From: an uncultured Prevotella sp.
Lineage (GTDB): Bacteria > Bacteroidota > Bacteroidia > Bacteroidales > Bacteroidaceae
Length of the DNA stretch: 64,000 nt
Assembly: GCA_937907705.1 (NCBI GenBank)
Contig: CALCVP010000057.1
Span: 62,001 to 126,000, forward strand
Direction of reading: 5' to 3'
Shown here: positions 27,815-37,437 of the stretch, piece after piece
Layout: the number at the start of each line of letters is the position of its first letter
Numbering within the stretch: the stretch's first letter is position 1
Notes under the pieces: generated by a model
Told to the model about the DNA's origin: nothing
The model's input: the letters and a program-made list of their open reading frames with translations, nothing else
Database searches by the model: none
Made by a program: the position numbers and the translations under genes

Positions 27815-29413
27815 TTATGCTTTTTTCTTTGAGTCATAGGCGTGGAGAGGATAGTCAATCGTATAATGTAAACCACGGCATTCCTTACGCTCTATAGCCT
27901 GACGGGTAATCAAGTAACCTACATTTATCATATTGCGCAACTCACAAATGTCGCGACTGGCCTTTACACGCTTAAAGAGTGCTTCTGTTTCCTCATAGAG
28001 CAAGTCAAGACGATCCCATGCACGTTTCAATCGGAGATTGCTTCTTACAATACCTACATAGTTGCTCATAATCTGTCCCACCTCTTTAACACTTTGCGTA
28101 ATAAGCACCTTTTCCTCATTGGTCATCGTACCTTCATCATTCCATTCCGGTACACGAGTATTGAAGTCATACTCATCTACATGTTTCAAGCTATGCTTTG
28201 CAGCAGCATCAGCATAGACTACTGCCTCTATTAAAGAATTGCTGGCCAAGCGATTGCCACCATGCAAGCCAGTGCATGAACACTCTCCAATAGCATACAA
28301 GCGGTGAATGCTTGACTCACCATTCAAATCTACTTTGATACCACCACACATATAATGAGCTGCAGGACGTACAGGAATATATTCCTTGGTAATATCTATG
28401 CCAATAGACAAGCATTTCTTATAAATATTAGGGAAGTGGTGTTTTGTCTCTTCAGGGTCTTTATGGGTTACGTCAAGGCACACATGGTCTATACCATGTA
28501 TCTTCATTTCCTTGTCAATGGCACGTGCTACGATATCACGAGGTGCCAATGACAATCGTTTATCATATTTCTCCATAAACGACTCGCCATTAGGCAAACG
28601 CAAGATGCCACCATAACCACGCATAGCTTCAGTAATAAGATAAGCAGGATGCGTCTCACCAGGATGATACAATGAGGTAGGATGGAACTGTACAAACTCC
28701 ATATCTTGTACCGTACCTTTAGCTCTGTAAACCATAGCCTCGCCATCGCCAGTAGCTATAACAGGGTTGGTAGTGGTTTGATATACCGCACCGCAACCAC
28801 CTGTACACATCAGTGTAACCTTGCTAAGATAGGTATCAACCTTACCTGTTTCAGGATTCAGCACATAAGCTCCATAACATTCGATGTTTGGAGTGCGGCG
28901 AGTAACTTCAATACCTAAGTGATGCTGCGTTATAATTTCTACGGCAAAATGGTTTTCCAGTATGTCAATATTGGGAGTATTGCGCAAAGCTGCCATCAAA
29001 CCGCGCTGTATTTCGGCACCAGTATCATCGGCATGATGCAATATTCTGAACTCAGAGTGCCCTCCTTCACGATGAAGATCAAACTCACCGTCTTCTTTTT
29101 TATCAAAATTAACACCCCACTGAACCAGCTCTTTTATCTGGGCAGGAGCATTTCTTACCACTTGTTCTACTGCCGCACGGTCGCTAATATAGTCGCCTGC
29201 AATCATTGTATCTTCTATATGCTTGTCAAAGTTGTCCACCAGAAGATTGGTTACAGAAGCAATTCCTCCTTGAGCAAAAGCTGTATTAGCCTCATCGAGT
29301 GTGGTCTTGCAGATAATACCTATTTTACCTTTGTGTGCTCTTGCTATTTTAAGGGCATAACTCATACCGGCAACTCCTGCACCGATAATCAAAAAATCAT
29401 ACTTGAAAACCAT
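27815..29413 (-). CDS. nadB: L-aspartate oxidase
   Basis: This 532-residue flavoenzyme oxidises L-aspartate to iminoaspartate, the first step of de novo NAD synthesis. The FAD-binding GAGVAG is at 11-16; downstream lie the HREGGHSE segment and PAAHYMCGG, typical of NadB within the succinate-dehydrogenase flavoprotein superfamily. The C-terminal helical domain is complete. No nadA or nadC is adjacent. A -7-like box TATATTTG lies upstream at 29477-29484. Confidence 0.95.
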   Translation of the reverse strand: MVFKYDFLIIGAGVAGMSYALKIARAHKGKIGIICKTTLDEANTAFAQGGIASVTNLLVDNFDKHIEDTMIAGDYISDRAAVEQVVRNAPAQIKELVQWGVNFDKKEDGEFDLHREGGHSEFRILHHADDTGAEIQRGLMAALRNTPNIDILENHFAVEIITQHHLGIEVTRRTPNIECYGAYVLNPETGKVDTYLSKVTLMCTGGCGAVYQTTTNPVIATGDGEAMVYRAKGTVQDMEFVQFHPTSLYHPGETHPAYLITEAMRGYGGILRLPNGESFMEKYDKRLSLAPRDIVARAIDKEMKIHGIDHVCLDVTHKDPEETKHHFPNIYKKCLSIGIDITKEYIPVRPAAHYMCGGIKVDLNGESSIHRLYAIGECSCTGLHGGNRLASNSLIEAVVYADAAAKHSLKHVDEYDFNTRVPEWNDEGTMTNEEKVLITQSVKEVGQIMSNYVGIVRSNLRLKRAWDRLDLLYEETEALFKRVKASRDICELRNMINVGYLITRQAIERKECRGLHYTIDYPLHAYDSKKKA

Positions 29414-29752
29414 TTCTTTTTTGTTTTTTAAGTTGCATCAGCCCATATTCAATGCTGCATCCTGCTTGTTTCCTTCCAAATATATTTACCGACTACCAAT
29501 CATAAGACCATCGTTGTGAGCTAAAAATATATTCTTTTAAGCTGGATATCTATACTATAACAGTATACTAAAAATGATCTGACAACACTCTTTTTAACGG
29601 CTGCAAATTTAATAAGAAATTCTGAAACGGTATATATATAATGTTATTTTTCGTTGCAGAAGCATTACTTTTAAACATCTATATACCTTTATTCCTAATA
29701 AAATGACTAACTTTGCCCTCCCAAGAAGCAAGAACAAGAGGAAACTATCAGC
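29414..29752. other. Divergent gene-free stretch between nadB and the PH-domain gene
   Basis: This 339-base stretch is AT-rich. It has -7-like boxes on the minus strand at 29477-29484 (TATATTTG, for nadB) and on the plus strand at 29708-29715 (TAACTTTG, 38 bases before the PH-domain gene); neither has a convincing -33 box. A short palindrome (TATACT/AGTATA) lies at 29551-29567. No coding frame is credible. Confidence 0.5.
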
Positions 29753-30181
29753 ATGCGTACATTTCAACATAAAGTTACCTATATAGCCTTACTAACAGTA
29801 ATAATGGTTGCGGCTACAGCCTTTGCCTTTCTATGGAACAGGTCTACAGCCAATATCATAGCAGGTTTAGCACTGTCTGCAATAGTGGTACTCATGATTG
29901 AACGCGTCATTCACAGCAGATACACGCTGACTTCTAACGGACAGTTAGTTATATACAAAGGAAGATTTGCACGACAACAAGCAATTCCCATCAATGAGAT
30001 TACCCACATAAAACAAGTAAAGACTAAACTTTTCTGCCTCAGTTACGTCCTATTAGAGTATAGTGCAGGAAAACTAACATCTGTACAACCAGATAATCCC
30101 AATGCTTTTATCAAAGAGTTGAAGCGTAGACAGCAGCATCTCACAGACAGTCTTTTGCAAACTAAAAGCAGTAATATGTAA
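29753..30181 (+). CDS. Membrane protein with bacterial PH-like domain
   Basis: This 142-residue protein has two close membrane helices (about 10-28 and 33-51) followed by a beta-rich segment (YTLTSNGQLVIYKGRFA onwards) that resembles the bacterial pleckstrin-homology domain seen in small membrane proteins. It is followed after 46 bases by the PBP4-like gene and then by the MscS channel, so all three may form a cell-envelope operon. The function is unknown. Confidence 0.7.
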   Translation: MRTFQHKVTYIALLTVIMVAATAFAFLWNRSTANIIAGLALSAIVVLMIERVIHSRYTLTSNGQLVIYKGRFARQQAIPINEITHIKQVKTKLFCLSYVLLEYSAGKLTSVQPDNPNAFIKELKRRQQHLTDSLLQTKSSNM

Positions 30182-30227
30182 ATCTGCTTCAATGTTTGCA
30201 AGAGTTCTTCATATAATTTAAGGTAAA

Positions 30228-31520
30228 ATGAAACTTTCTATCAAGAACATAAAATATACAGTGGCAGCAGCCACACTTCTTTTTATATCAGCCACCATTA
30301 CTTGGGCACATGACAATTATGCCATTGCTACAAGAAATTACCTGACCGCTGATGAAGACACTACCGAAGCGGAACCGGAAGACACCATTTCTGAAACCGA
30401 AGACCCGAAAGGGTTAGCGTGGCCAAACAATATAAAAGCACGAATTGACCAATTAAGGAAAAGCAGCATTTTTGAAACATCTACTGTGGGCATGATGGTC
30501 TACGACTTAACAGCCGACTCGGTTATATATAGCTACAATGAACGCCAACTGATGAGACCCGCCAGTACGCTAAAAACGATTGTAGCCATAGCTGCACTTG
30601 ACAAGTTGGGCGGCAACTACAAGTACAAAACGGTGATGAAACATACTGGCGATGTAATAAACGGAGCATTACAAGGTAATTTGTATATCAAAGGAGGCTT
30701 CGACCCAATGATAGACAACAATGACCTTGACACCTTTATAGACTCTCTCAAGAGCATGGACATAGACACTATTAAAGGCAATATCTATGCTGATGTGTCC
30801 ATGAAAGATACAGACAGGTTAGGAGAAGGATGGTGCTGGGATGATGACAACCCTGTTCTTTCTCCGCTATTGGTATCAAGAGAAGATGAGTTTGTTGAAC
30901 GGTTGGCCAACCGATTGCAACGAAACAAAATAGTGTTGGAAGGAGACCAAAAGAGTGCTCGCACACCTAAGAATGCAAGAACTATCTGTATCGTGGAGCG
31001 AAACATCGATGATGTCATGCACAGGATGCTGAAGAAGAGCGACAATCTCTACTCAGAATCCGTATTTTATCAACTGGCAGCTACCGACGGTACGCCAGCC
31101 ACGGCCCGACAAGGACGCAACATTATCAACCGACTCATCACAAAGTTGGGATATAAACCATCAAAATACTATATTGCCGACGGCTGTGGATTATCTCTTT
31201 ACAACTATGTAACACCCGAATTGGAAGTATCTTTTCTTAAATATGCTTATCACCACAACGACATTCTGCTGCACCTCATGCAACATTTGCCCATTGCGGG
31301 CGAAGACGGCACATTAAATGACCGCATGAAAAAAGGCTATGCACACGGCAATGTACACGCCAAGACAGGCACTGTTACAGGAGTGAGCGCATTAGCAGGC
31401 TACTGTAATGCCGCCAATGGCCATCGCTTGTGTTTCTCTATCATCAATATGGGCATCAGGCATGCCTCTTCCGGCCGTAATTTTCAAGACAGAGTGTGCG
31501 AAGCTCTGTGCCGTCCATAA
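30228..31520 (+). CDS. dacB: D-alanyl-D-alanine carboxypeptidase/endopeptidase, PBP4 type (S13)
   Basis: This 430-residue penicillin-binding protein trims or cuts peptidoglycan cross-links. A signal peptide covers about residues 1-27. The three catalytic motifs are present: Ser113-x-x-Lys116 (STLK), Ser271-Asp-Asn273 and Lys379-Thr-Gly381. An acidic low-complexity stretch (about 42-60) follows the signal, a possible spacer. The inserted domain between SxxK and SxN fits family S13 though it is on the short side. An AAGG precedes the ATG. The MscS gene follows after 33 bases. Confidence 0.92.
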   Translation: MKLSIKNIKYTVAAATLLFISATITWAHDNYAIATRNYLTADEDTTEAEPEDTISETEDPKGLAWPNNIKARIDQLRKSSIFETSTVGMMVYDLTADSVIYSYNERQLMRPASTLKTIVAIAALDKLGGNYKYKTVMKHTGDVINGALQGNLYIKGGFDPMIDNNDLDTFIDSLKSMDIDTIKGNIYADVSMKDTDRLGEGWCWDDDNPVLSPLLVSREDEFVERLANRLQRNKIVLEGDQKSARTPKNARTICIVERNIDDVMHRMLKKSDNLYSESVFYQLAATDGTPATARQGRNIINRLITKLGYKPSKYYIADGCGLSLYNYVTPELEVSFLKYAYHHNDILLHLMQHLPIAGEDGTLNDRMKKGYAHGNVHAKTGTVTGVSALAGYCNAANGHRLCFSIINMGIRHASSGRNFQDRVCEALCRP

Positions 31521-31553
31521 TCCATTTTTCATCCTTATACTCCCAGCATTACC

Positions 31554-32720
31554 ATGCAAAGCTTTACCATTACCATAACACAACAGTTGCAACAAATAGG
31601 CATAGATGGCTCTGCATTGCCCATCACATCACATGTATTAGCCTGTGCGACTGTAGCAATAGTATCGTGGCTGTCATTTATTCTCTGCTATTATGGCATA
31701 ATGCCTTTACTCATTAAACTGGCAGAAAAGACAAAAGTGGAATGGGATGATATATTGCTGAACCATCAATCACTAAAAAGAGCATGCCAAATAGTGCCCG
31801 CTATTGTTGCGTGGGCACTGCTTCCACAGGTCTTCTACAAGTATTTGAATGTCATGGAGATGCTGACACGTGCCACAGGTGTGTACATTTCCTTTGCCAC
31901 TATGCGCTTTGTCTTGGCCTTTATCAACTCTTTTAAAGGCTTTGAGGGTAAGCGACGTACATCGATGCAACAGTATTTCCATACTTTCTGCGGTGTTCTC
32001 AAGATAGCGGCTATCTTTATCAGCATCATCATTATGGTATCTATCATTATCGACAGAAGCCCACTTAGGCTTTTGGCGGGACTTGGTGCAACCTCTGCTA
32101 TACTCATGTTGGTATTCAAAGACACAATTGTCGGTCTTGTGTCAGGCATCAGGCTCACCAGCAACAACATGCTGCATAAAGGTGATTGGATTACCCTTGA
32201 CAAAGCGGGTATCAACGGCTTTGTTGAAGACATGACCCTATCTACTGTCAAAGTGCGTAACTTCGACAATACCATTGTTACCGTTTCACCCAATACCTTG
32301 GTCAACGAGTCTTTTCAGAACTGGGCAACGATGCTCAATGGGGGTGGCAGACGCGTAAAAAGAACCATCTATATTGACTTTAGAAGCATCTTTATCGCCT
32401 CTACTGAACTGAAAAAACAATTGGCAGAAAAGCACTACATAAAAACAGATGAGATAAAGAACAAAGCCGTCAACCTGTCTTTGTTCAGACACTATGTTGA
32501 ACAATGGCTTTACCAGCGCAATGATGTCAACCATGACATGCTTTACATGGTAAGGCAATTAGAAGCCACCAATACTGGGCTTCCAATAGAGATTTATTTC
32601 TTTGTAAAGCAGAAGCAATGGAAAGACTACGAGCACCACTTAGCTGACATTATGGAATATATCTATGCCATCCTACCCGATTTTCAGCTCAAAATATACC
32701 AACGATATTCAGACAAGTAG
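31554..32720 (+). CDS. Mechanosensitive ion channel, MscS family
   Basis: This 388-residue membrane protein has about five hydrophobic helices in the first 190 residues, the pore-lining stretch (GLGATSAILMLVFKDTIVGLVSGI) and the beta domain entered by LHKGDWITLDKAGINGFVEDM. It resembles the YbdG-like branch of MscS proteins, which open under osmotic downshift. It lies 33 bases after the PBP4-like gene in an envelope group. Confidence 0.93.
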   Translation: MQSFTITITQQLQQIGIDGSALPITSHVLACATVAIVSWLSFILCYYGIMPLLIKLAEKTKVEWDDILLNHQSLKRACQIVPAIVAWALLPQVFYKYLNVMEMLTRATGVYISFATMRFVLAFINSFKGFEGKRRTSMQQYFHTFCGVLKIAAIFISIIIMVSIIIDRSPLRLLAGLGATSAILMLVFKDTIVGLVSGIRLTSNNMLHKGDWITLDKAGINGFVEDMTLSTVKVRNFDNTIVTVSPNTLVNESFQNWATMLNGGGRRVKRTIYIDFRSIFIASTELKKQLAEKHYIKTDEIKNKAVNLSLFRHYVEQWLYQRNDVNHDMLYMVRQLEATNTGLPIEIYFFVKQKQWKDYEHHLADIMEYIYAILPDFQLKIYQRYSDK

Positions 32721-32853
32721 TCTGTTATCTTTCTATTTATCATCTACTTCTCTATTGCCATTTCCTGCTTACAATTTAACCACGGCCCAAAGGCTAATAT
32801 GTACATAAGTGTGTCTTATATAGATAGTAATGGCCTTTTTTTCCTTTAATTAT

Positions 32854-32884
32854 TTTGTCATTTATCCTACTTGCGCTATATTTG
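32854..32884 (+). promoter_or_regulatory. Bacteroidota-type promoter of ptb
   Basis: TTTG at 32854-32857 and TATATTTG at 32877-32884 are 19 bases apart, an excellent consensus match. Transcription should start near 32890, leaving a leader of about 10 bases with AAAGATAAAG before the ATG at 32901. Confidence 0.7.
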
Positions 32885-32900
32885 CAAAAAAAAGATAAAG

Positions 32901-33818
32901 ATGGAAACCATAGCCGATTTTAATGCACTTATGAATAAGTTGCAATCCATGACCAACCGCAAGCGGGTGGCTGTAGTTTGCCCTAACGATTCTCATACAG
33001 AATATGTAATAGAGCGTGGTCTTAACGAAGGGCTTGTGAATTTTCTTTTGATAAAAGGTGGAGCATGTAGCCCTGAATTACGCAATATCTGCGCACAGTT
33101 TTCTGACCATGTAGAGGTAATCGACACTCCTACTCCTGATGATGCAGCCCGCATAGCTGTACAGGCAGTAAGAGAGGGAAAAGCAGATGTGCTCATGAAA
33201 GGCACCATCAATACAGACAATCTATTAAAAGCTGTGCTTAATAAAGAATGTGGTCTGCTGCAAGAAGGCCATATACTGACACACATTACCATGGCACAGA
33301 TACCTTCATACCATAAGTTACTGCTTTTTTCTGATGCCGCAGTAATACCCAATCCCACATTAGAACAGTTTAGAGCCATCGTAAAATACGGGGCACATAT
33401 ATGCCACCATATCGGCATTGCACGTCCTAACATAGCCTTGATACACTGCACTGAGAAGACAAGCGAGAAGTTTCCGCACACCCTCAGCTATCAACAATTA
33501 AAAGAAGATGCCGCCAATGGCATGTTTGGCGATGTTGAAATAGGTGGACCTATGGATGTAAAAACTGCATGCGATGCTGAAAGCGGGCGTCTAAAAGGCA
33601 TTCAATCGCCTGTTGTAGGCAATGCAGACATGTTGGTATTCCCCAATATTGAAGCCGGCAATGTATTCTACAAAACTATCTCATTGTTTGCCGATGCTGA
33701 AATGGCAGGCATCCTTTGCGGTACCACTGCACCTGTAATGGTAGCTTCAAGGGCTGATTCCAACCAGTCAAAATACAACAGTCTGGCATTGGCCTGCATT
33801 GCAGGAAACGATAAATAG
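32901..33818 (+). CDS. ptb: Phosphate butyryltransferase
   Basis: This 305-residue acyltransferase of the phosphotransacetylase/phosphotransbutyrylase family exchanges CoA for phosphate on butyryl-CoA or a related acyl-CoA. The start is ATG 32901 (METIADFN); upstream in-frame codons overlap the promoter. The glycine-rich C-terminal half (GNADMLVFPNIEAGN) is typical. buk follows 221 bases downstream, the classical pair that makes ATP from acyl-CoA. In non-butyrate producers this pair may act on branched or other short acyl-CoAs, so the true substrate is open. Confidence 0.9.
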   Translation: METIADFNALMNKLQSMTNRKRVAVVCPNDSHTEYVIERGLNEGLVNFLLIKGGACSPELRNICAQFSDHVEVIDTPTPDDAARIAVQAVREGKADVLMKGTINTDNLLKAVLNKECGLLQEGHILTHITMAQIPSYHKLLLFSDAAVIPNPTLEQFRAIVKYGAHICHHIGIARPNIALIHCTEKTSEKFPHTLSYQQLKEDAANGMFGDVEIGGPMDVKTACDAESGRLKGIQSPVVGNADMLVFPNIEAGNVFYKTISLFADAEMAGILCGTTAPVMVASRADSNQSKYNSLALACIAGNDK

Positions 33819-34039
33819 GCTACAATTGAAGCCCATCTGCCCTGCCATTACATTGAACATGCTATAATACACATTTGCTTCAACGCAATAGTCCATTGCC
33901 GATTACCCTTCTCATGACCAACAGCAATCGCTGCTGTCAAACGCCACTATCTGCATGATGAGATGCCGAGTCTTATCAGGCAATGGACAATTACACTTTA
34001 TAAAGGTCTTTTATTTATTCTTTTTGTCTCTCTTATTAT

Positions 34040-35101
34040 ATGAGAATATTTGTTATCAATCCCGGTTCTACATCAACAAAGCTTGCTATCTTCGAAAATG
34101 GAAAGCCTACATGGATGGGTGGAGCGCACCATCCTGTTAACGAGCTGGCCCAATTCCGCCACATCAATGACCAATACCTATACCGAAAGAAGTTTATTCT
34201 GCAACGATTGAAAGAGGCGCACGAGTCTCTTGATTTTGATGCTGTAATAGGAAGAGGAGGTCTGTTAAAGCCCCTGGATGGCGGTGTTTACCGCATCAAC
34301 GAAAAGATGAAGCAAGACCTTATCCATGCAAAGATGGAGCATGCCTGTAACCTTGGTGCACTGATAGCTGATGAAATAGCCCAAGAGTGTAACGGTTGCC
34401 CTGCCTTTATTGCCGACCCCGTTGTCGTAGACGAGCTGCAAGCGGTAGCCCGTTATACCGGCATACCTGGCATAGAACGCAAATCTGTGTTTCACGCTCT
34501 GAACAGTAAAGCTGTGGCACGCATGTATGCAGCCTCTGTCAACAGGCGATACGAAGACCTCAACCTTATCGTTGCCCACTTGGGAGGGGGCATCTCGATA
34601 GGTGCACATCGCAAAGGCAGGGTGATAGATGTCAACAATGCGCTCAATGGCGAGGGGCCTTTCTCGCCAGAAAGGGCAGGAACAGTACCGGCAGGACAGT
34701 TTGCCGAGTTATGCTTCAGCGGCAAATATTCTGCCAAAGACATCAAACAGATGCTTCACGGAAAAGGAGGACTTACGGCTTACCTTGGCACCAATGATAT
34801 GATTACTATCTCACAAAACGCTGAACAAGGCATTGAACCTTACAGATCTGTGCTCGATGCCATGCTCTATACAATTGCCAAGCAGATTGGTGCCATGTAT
34901 GTTACCTTGTTAGGGCAAGTGGATGCTATCATACTTACGGGTGGCATTGCCCACAGCAACTACTGTGTGGAAGGCATCAAACGCCAAGTAGACTACTTGG
35001 CACCGGTGAAAGTACATGCCGGCGAAGGCGAAATGGAATCATTGGCTTACAATGCTCTTGGTGCATTGACAGGCAAACTTACCGTTAGAGAGTATGAGTA
35101 A
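34040..35101 (+). CDS. buk: Butyrate kinase (acyl kinase)
   Basis: This 353-residue kinase of the acetokinase family has the phosphate-binding NPGSTSTK at 7-14, the GRGG loop near 73 and the AHLGGGISIGAH segment near 183. It converts acyl phosphate and ADP to acid and ATP, completing the route begun by ptb. Length and motifs fit Buk. The 221-base gap after ptb shows no clear terminator. Confidence 0.93.
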   Translation: MRIFVINPGSTSTKLAIFENGKPTWMGGAHHPVNELAQFRHINDQYLYRKKFILQRLKEAHESLDFDAVIGRGGLLKPLDGGVYRINEKMKQDLIHAKMEHACNLGALIADEIAQECNGCPAFIADPVVVDELQAVARYTGIPGIERKSVFHALNSKAVARMYAASVNRRYEDLNLIVAHLGGGISIGAHRKGRVIDVNNALNGEGPFSPERAGTVPAGQFAELCFSGKYSAKDIKQMLHGKGGLTAYLGTNDMITISQNAEQGIEPYRSVLDAMLYTIAKQIGAMYVTLLGQVDAIILTGGIAHSNYCVEGIKRQVDYLAPVKVHAGEGEMESLAYNALGALTGKLTVREYE

Positions 35102-35217
35102 GCACTGTCTGCCCATCAATGCCATACATTGACTATGGGCTGGATACAGCACAAAAGTGTATTGCAGCTATCCACCAAAAAGAAAAATCATAAAAGACAA
35201 AACTATAAATCAAAAAA

Positions 35218-36720
35218 ATGAAACACTTATTTTTCAAGTCAAAAACACTCTTCACAGCCATTGTGCTGTGTGTATTAGGGTGTATCAATGTAGCGGCTGC
35301 CAACATTGAACGCCCTAAATTGGTTATCGGCATTGCAGTAGACCAAATGAGATGGGACTACCTGTACCGCTATTACGACCTTTACACAGAGGGTGGTTTC
35401 AAGCGACTGATGAACGAAGGTTATAATTATGAGAACACCATGATTAACTATATACCTTCTGTTACCGCCATTGGCCACTCGTCTATCTATACAGGTTCGG
35501 TGCCAGCCATTCACGGCATAGCGGGCAACAACTTCTATAAAGACGGCAAGTTTACTTATTGCTGCGCTGACTCTACGGTTTCTACCGTAGGCACCAAAAG
35601 CAAAGCCGGCATGATGTCGCCTTGCAACTTGCTGGCCACTACCATTGGCGATGAGCTGAAAGTGGCTACCAACTTCCAGTCCAAAGTTATCGGCATTGCG
35701 CTCAAAGACCGTGCTGCCATACTGCCGGCAGGGCATGGTGCCAACGGTGCTTACTGGATGGACTTTGACAATGCCAAATTTGTGACCAGTACCTATTACA
35801 TGAACAAGCTGCCTAATTGGGTGGAAAAATACAACAGAACCATAGGCAAAGCTACAAAAGACCAGATACGCTACTCCCCTTTAGGCAACAAGCTGACCGT
35901 AGAAATGGCTAAAGCTGCCATAGAAGGTGAGCAACTTGGCATGGGTGCTGCTACTGATATGCTGACCATCAGCTTCTCTTGCCCCGACATGATAGGTCAT
36001 AAATATGGCACACATGCTCCTATTACACAGGATATTTACACCGACCTTGACCAACGCTTGGCTGATTTCTTCAGCTTCCTTGACCAAAAAATCGGCAAGG
36101 GAAACTATCTTGTGTTTCTGACAGCCGACCACGGCGCAGCCAACAATATCAAGATGCTGCAAGACCACAAGATAGCTGCCGGCGGCTTCTATCCTAAAGA
36201 AGTGAAAGAGAAGCTTGACAAATGCCTGCAAGAGAAATTCCACACAACAAAGAGTCTGGTCTATACCATCAGCGACTATAAAGTATTTCTGGACCACAAC
36301 GCCATAGCAGATATGGGCTTAGACCTTGCCACGGTAAGAACAGCGGTGGTAGACTGTCTGAAGAATGACTCCCAATTCGCTTTCGTAGCAGACCTTGACC
36401 ACATAGCAGAAGCATCCATGCCTGCCGTCATTAAAGAGAAAGCCATCAACGGTTACAACCGTTTCAGAAGTGGCGATGTACAATTAATCCTACAGCCTGC
36501 CCACTACGAAATTTACAATAGCAAAGATGTTGGCGGCACCACTCATGGACTGTGGAATCCTTACGATGCGCATATTCCATTCTTGGTTATGGGATGGCAT
36601 GTAAAGCACGGTGTAACACAGGCGCAAACATACATCACAGACATTGCGCCCACTATCTGTTCACTCATCCATATACAAATGCCTAATGGCTGCATCGGCA
36701 CTTCGGCAGAAGGCAAGTAG
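35218..36720 (+). CDS. pafA: PafA-like periplasmic alkaline phosphatase
   Basis: This 500-residue enzyme of the alkaline phosphatase superfamily has a signal peptide (residues 1-28). Metal and catalytic residues resemble PafA of Flavobacteriia: Asp42 (AVDQM), nucleophile Thr83 (PSVTAIGHSS), Asn104/105, the Lys163-Asp-Arg165 triad and TADHG further on. PafA is a broad phosphate monoesterase that frees phosphate from organic sources. A related phosphodiesterase cannot be excluded, but the KDR motif favours a monoesterase. It ends at a strong terminator shared with the convergent thioredoxin-like gene. Confidence 0.88.
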   Translation: MKHLFFKSKTLFTAIVLCVLGCINVAAANIERPKLVIGIAVDQMRWDYLYRYYDLYTEGGFKRLMNEGYNYENTMINYIPSVTAIGHSSIYTGSVPAIHGIAGNNFYKDGKFTYCCADSTVSTVGTKSKAGMMSPCNLLATTIGDELKVATNFQSKVIGIALKDRAAILPAGHGANGAYWMDFDNAKFVTSTYYMNKLPNWVEKYNRTIGKATKDQIRYSPLGNKLTVEMAKAAIEGEQLGMGAATDMLTISFSCPDMIGHKYGTHAPITQDIYTDLDQRLADFFSFLDQKIGKGNYLVFLTADHGAANNIKMLQDHKIAAGGFYPKEVKEKLDKCLQEKFHTTKSLVYTISDYKVFLDHNAIADMGLDLATVRTAVVDCLKNDSQFAFVADLDHIAEASMPAVIKEKAINGYNRFRSGDVQLILQPAHYEIYNSKDVGGTTHGLWNPYDAHIPFLVMGWHVKHGVTQAQTYITDIAPTICSLIHIQMPNGCIGTSAEGK

Positions 36721-36745
36721 CAGTCATTACCCAACTTGTCAAGTC

Positions 36746-36786
36746 AAAAGAAGCAGTAACCTCTTACAAGGTACTGCTTCTTTTTT
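36746..36786. terminator. Bidirectional terminator between pafA-like and thioredoxin-like genes
   Basis: A perfect 13-base stem (36746-36758 with 36772-36784) is followed by a run of T residues on the plus strand. It shares the AAGAAGCAG/CTGCTTCTT core with the hairpins at 3828 and 27714, and sits between convergent genes. Confidence 0.8.
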
Positions 36787-36788
36787 AT

Positions 36789-37328
36789 TTACTGTTTCCC
36801 TTTTTCAGTGGTTACCAAAAACGATTCCAACTCTTTTATATCAATGGTAGCATAATCTATCCGCCCTGCCTTGTTGATTACATAGAATGTAGGTATCCAA
36901 TTTACATGATAATCGGCAGCCACCTTACTTTCTTTCCACGGCTGTTGCTCACGGTGTTGCAGCCCCGACAACGCATGCTCTGCCATGTATTGCTGCCACT
37001 GCAGGGCGTCTGTATCAAACGATATGCCCACACATACGGTATCAGAAGCGGCATATTGCTGAAACAGCTTTGCCACTTGAGCCGTAACCTGCCGGCAATC
37101 AGGGCACCACGAAGCCCAAAACTCTACTATAACCACTTTACCTTGCAAGCTGTCCAGTGTCAACTGGCGTTGGCCTTGCTCCAGTGCCAAGGTAAAGTCC
37201 GGTGCTTTCTCGCCCGCCTTCAGCAACGTATCGGCTACCTCGTCAGTAGAGTCTGAGCCTACGGCACAGGCTGACAACAGCATGACAGCCATGGAAACGC
37301 CCACGAATATCTGTCTTGTAAATTTCAT
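36789..37328 (-). CDS. TlpA-like thioredoxin-fold lipoprotein
   Basis: Starting at ATG 37328 the protein has 179 residues with a lipoprotein signal (LSAC, Cys21); an earlier Met at 37382 would put 18 unlikely residues before it. The thioredoxin fold carries the active-site pair Cys75-Pro-Asp-Cys78 within WASWCPDC. It belongs to the TlpA/ResA/AhpC-TSA group of periplasmic thiol-disulfide reductants that act on exported or cytochrome proteins. It converges on the pafA-like gene and lies just downstream of rfbB on the same strand. Confidence 0.9.
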   Translation of the reverse strand: MKFTRQIFVGVSMAVMLLSACAVGSDSTDEVADTLLKAGEKAPDFTLALEQGQRQLTLDSLQGKVVIVEFWASWCPDCRQVTAQVAKLFQQYAASDTVCVGISFDTDALQWQQYMAEHALSGLQHREQQPWKESKVAADYHVNWIPTFYVINKAGRIDYATIDIKELESFLVTTEKGKQ

Positions 37329-37437
37329 TATCGTCATAAAAGCAACAGGCTGCAACATCCACCGTTGAATGTTGCAGCCCATATATCATTGCCAAATAAC
37401 CGCCTTTGTTCATAGCCAAACATGAACAGAAAGGGTT

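Noticed and set aside
32754..32900. Ptb start at an upstream TTG (32871)
   Set aside because: It lies inside the spacer of a near-perfect promoter; ATG 32901 gives the normal protein.
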